Below are positions 13,079 through 14,084 of a stretch of DNA of 14,084 bases, one piece after another; position 1 is the first letter of the stretch, and the number at the start of each line of letters is the position of its first letter. The notes under the pieces were generated by a model, which did no database searches, was not told where the DNA came from, and worked only from the letters and a program-made list of their open reading frames with translations. A program made the translations under genes and the position numbers. The stretch comes from Candidatus Cloacimonadota bacterium (lineage in GTDB: Bacteria; Cloacimonadota; Cloacimonadia; Cloacimonadales; Cloacimonadaceae), in assembly GCA_023230795.1 (NCBI GenBank), contig JALNWR010000051.1:1-14084 (forward strand), given 5' to 3'.

Positions 13079-14084
13079 CTTTGTCTCCTAAATGTGCGAT
13101 AATATCTGAGGGAGTGAGGGAAAAGCTGAGCTGCTTTTTGCTAAGCCTTTCTGCAGTCTGGCCCATAAGCAAGGAGGCGGAAGTGGCGGCAATATCCAGC
13201 GTAAGGCCTTGAGCGGCAAAAGATGAGATAATGCCACAGAGCAGATCGCCGCTTCCTCCGGTGGCCAGGGCGTCGTTGCCTGAGGTCAGTAGCGCAGTTT
13301 GAGCCTCATCCATATAAATACTGGTGTGAGATTTGAGCAGAATAGGGCATTTTACTTTGGCCTGATAGCTTCTAAGTGCCTGCAGCATATTTTGCTTTAG
13401 CTCTCCCATGTCGAGGCCGGCCAATCTGCAAAACTCGCCCTTATGCGGAGTGAGCAGGAAATTGCCTTTGGATAGATACTTTGTAAGCTTCGGGTGCTTG
13501 CTGATCAGATTCAGGGCATCGGCATCCACCACGGTGGGGACCTGAGACTCGCTTAGGATTAGTTCCAAAAGGGACAGCGCATAGGCATCCTGGCCCATTC
13601 CGCAGCCGATGGTGATGGCATCTGCCTTTTGGATGAACTCTCGCAGCTGCCGGGCATCCGGGGTCTTGTTATCCGCAGTTTCGGGGATGGGATGTACCAT
13701 GATCTCATCTGTGAGGCTGGTATAATAAGGGTAAAGCTCTTTGCGGATATACAGATAGATGAGTCCGGCCCCGCTTTTCAGAGCCGCTTTGCTGGCCAGT
13801 CTTACGCTGCCCAGATAGCCGATGCTGCCACCGATAATCAGCACCCTGCCATAGCTGCCCTTATGGGCATCATCATGGCGCTGGGGGAGGATGTATTCAG
13901 TGATGTGGTAGCTATTTACATCTTCTTTGTAGCTGGTGGGAATGCCGATGGGGATGGTGAATGTTTCGCCGCAATACTGCCGGCCATTTTCCAGAAGATG
14001 GCCGTATTTCAGCTCTTCTATAGCCAGGGTGATATCCATCTTCATGCTGGAGCCGGCTCCGGTATTGGCATCGATGCCGGAGGG
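13071..14084 (-). CDS. nnrE-nnrD: Bifunctional NAD(P)HX epimerase/dehydratase, N-terminus beyond window
   Basis: The frame stays open to the window edge, and 337 residues are visible. The first ~50 (PSGIDANTGAGSS, KMDITLAIEELKYGHL, GETFTIPIGIP) are the end of a YjeF_N (NnrE) epimerase domain; an internal ATG at 14045 is therefore not the true start. The rest is the YjeF_C/NnrD ribokinase-like ADP-dependent dehydratase: GSYGRVLIIGGSIGYLGSVR (about 76-95), SGAGLIYLYI, DADALNLI, TPHKGEFCRLAG (about 212-223) and ALATGGSGDLLCGII (about 272-286). The fused enzyme repairs hydrated NADH/NADPH in the cytoplasm. It is the first visible gene of a four-gene chain and overlaps the next gene by 8 nt. Confidence in the domain call is high; the missing part was not seen. 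Confidence 0.95.
   Translation of the reverse strand, partial: PSGIDANTGAGSSMKMDITLAIEELKYGHLLENGRQYCGETFTIPIGIPTSYKEDVNSYHITEYILPQRHDDAHKGSYGRVLIIGGSIGYLGSVRLASKAALKSGAGLIYLYIRKELYPYYTSLTDEIMVHPIPETADNKTPDARQLREFIQKADAITIGCGMGQDAYALSLLELILSESQVPTVVDADALNLISKHPKLTKYLSKGNFLLTPHKGEFCRLAGLDMGELKQNMLQALRSYQAKVKCPILLKSHTSIYMDEAQTALLTSGNDALATGGSGDLLCGIISSFAAQGLTLDIAATSASLLMGQTAERLSKKQLSFSLTPSDIIAHLGDKDA

Noticed and set aside
14046..14084. Treating the ATG at 14045 as the true start of the NAD(P)HX repair gene
   Set aside because: The frame continues upstream as PSGIDANTGAGSS, the conserved end of the epimerase domain, so the gene extends beyond the window.

Overview
The window looks like chromosomal DNA of an anaerobic bacterium of the Fibrobacteres-Chlorobi-Bacteroidetes supergroup. 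Candidatus Cloacimonadota is my best guess, by inference. The evidence is a protein with a type IX secretion (Por) C-terminal domain, secreted proteins built from jelly-roll and fibronectin-like modules, a propionate/methylmalonyl-CoA type carboxyltransferase operon, and intergenic spaces filled with palindromic repeats. No rRNA, tRNA, CRISPR array or intact mobile element was found.

Layout. (1) Positions 1-740 form an AT-rich patch holding the broken front end of a RhuM-family gene and a 57-residue zinc-ribbon protein whose only sensibly placed start codon is ATA. (2) Positions 740-1268 are a gene-free stretch with a large nested palindrome, a terminator-like hairpin and degenerate repeats. 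(3) Positions 1269-3266 (+) encode a secreted C39/papain-like cysteine peptidase with C-terminal beta-sandwich domains. (4) Positions 3273-3765, between convergent genes, hold four tandem copies of a ~100-bp multi-hairpin repeat. (5) Positions 8897 down to 3816 (-) form a compact operon: a methylmalonyl/propionyl-CoA carboxyltransferase subunit, a 63-residue carboxylase-associated protein, an OadA/5S protein fused to a biotin carrier domain, then pyrR and pyrF. (6) Positions 8898-9548 are an intergenic region with a purine-rich tract and two inverted 99-nt double-hairpin elements. (7) Positions 14084 down to 9549 (-) form a tight four-gene chain: fused NAD(P)HX epimerase/dehydratase (cut by the window end), a sulfite-oxidase-fold protein with Ser at the usual molybdenum-binding Cys, an EamA transporter, and a secreted NodB-like putative deacetylase with a type IX sorting domain.

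How the genes work together. The first three genes of the 8897-3816 operon carry the parts of a biotin-dependent transcarboxylase: a 12S-like CoA-ester carboxyltransferase and a 5S-like pyruvate/oxaloacetate carboxyltransferase joined to a 1.3S-like biotin carrier. They could move carboxyl groups between methylmalonyl-CoA and pyruvate in propionate metabolism, or act with a sodium-pumping membrane subunit encoded elsewhere. pyrR and pyrF appear co-transcribed with them. The 14084-9549 chain combines cofactor repair, a possible redox protein, a transporter and an exported enzyme; its common purpose is not evident.

The least explained material is non-coding. The two palindromic repeat families are different from each other. 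The 9119-9451 pair shows paired compensatory base changes in a stem, which points to selection on structure. No wholly new multi-gene system is evident.
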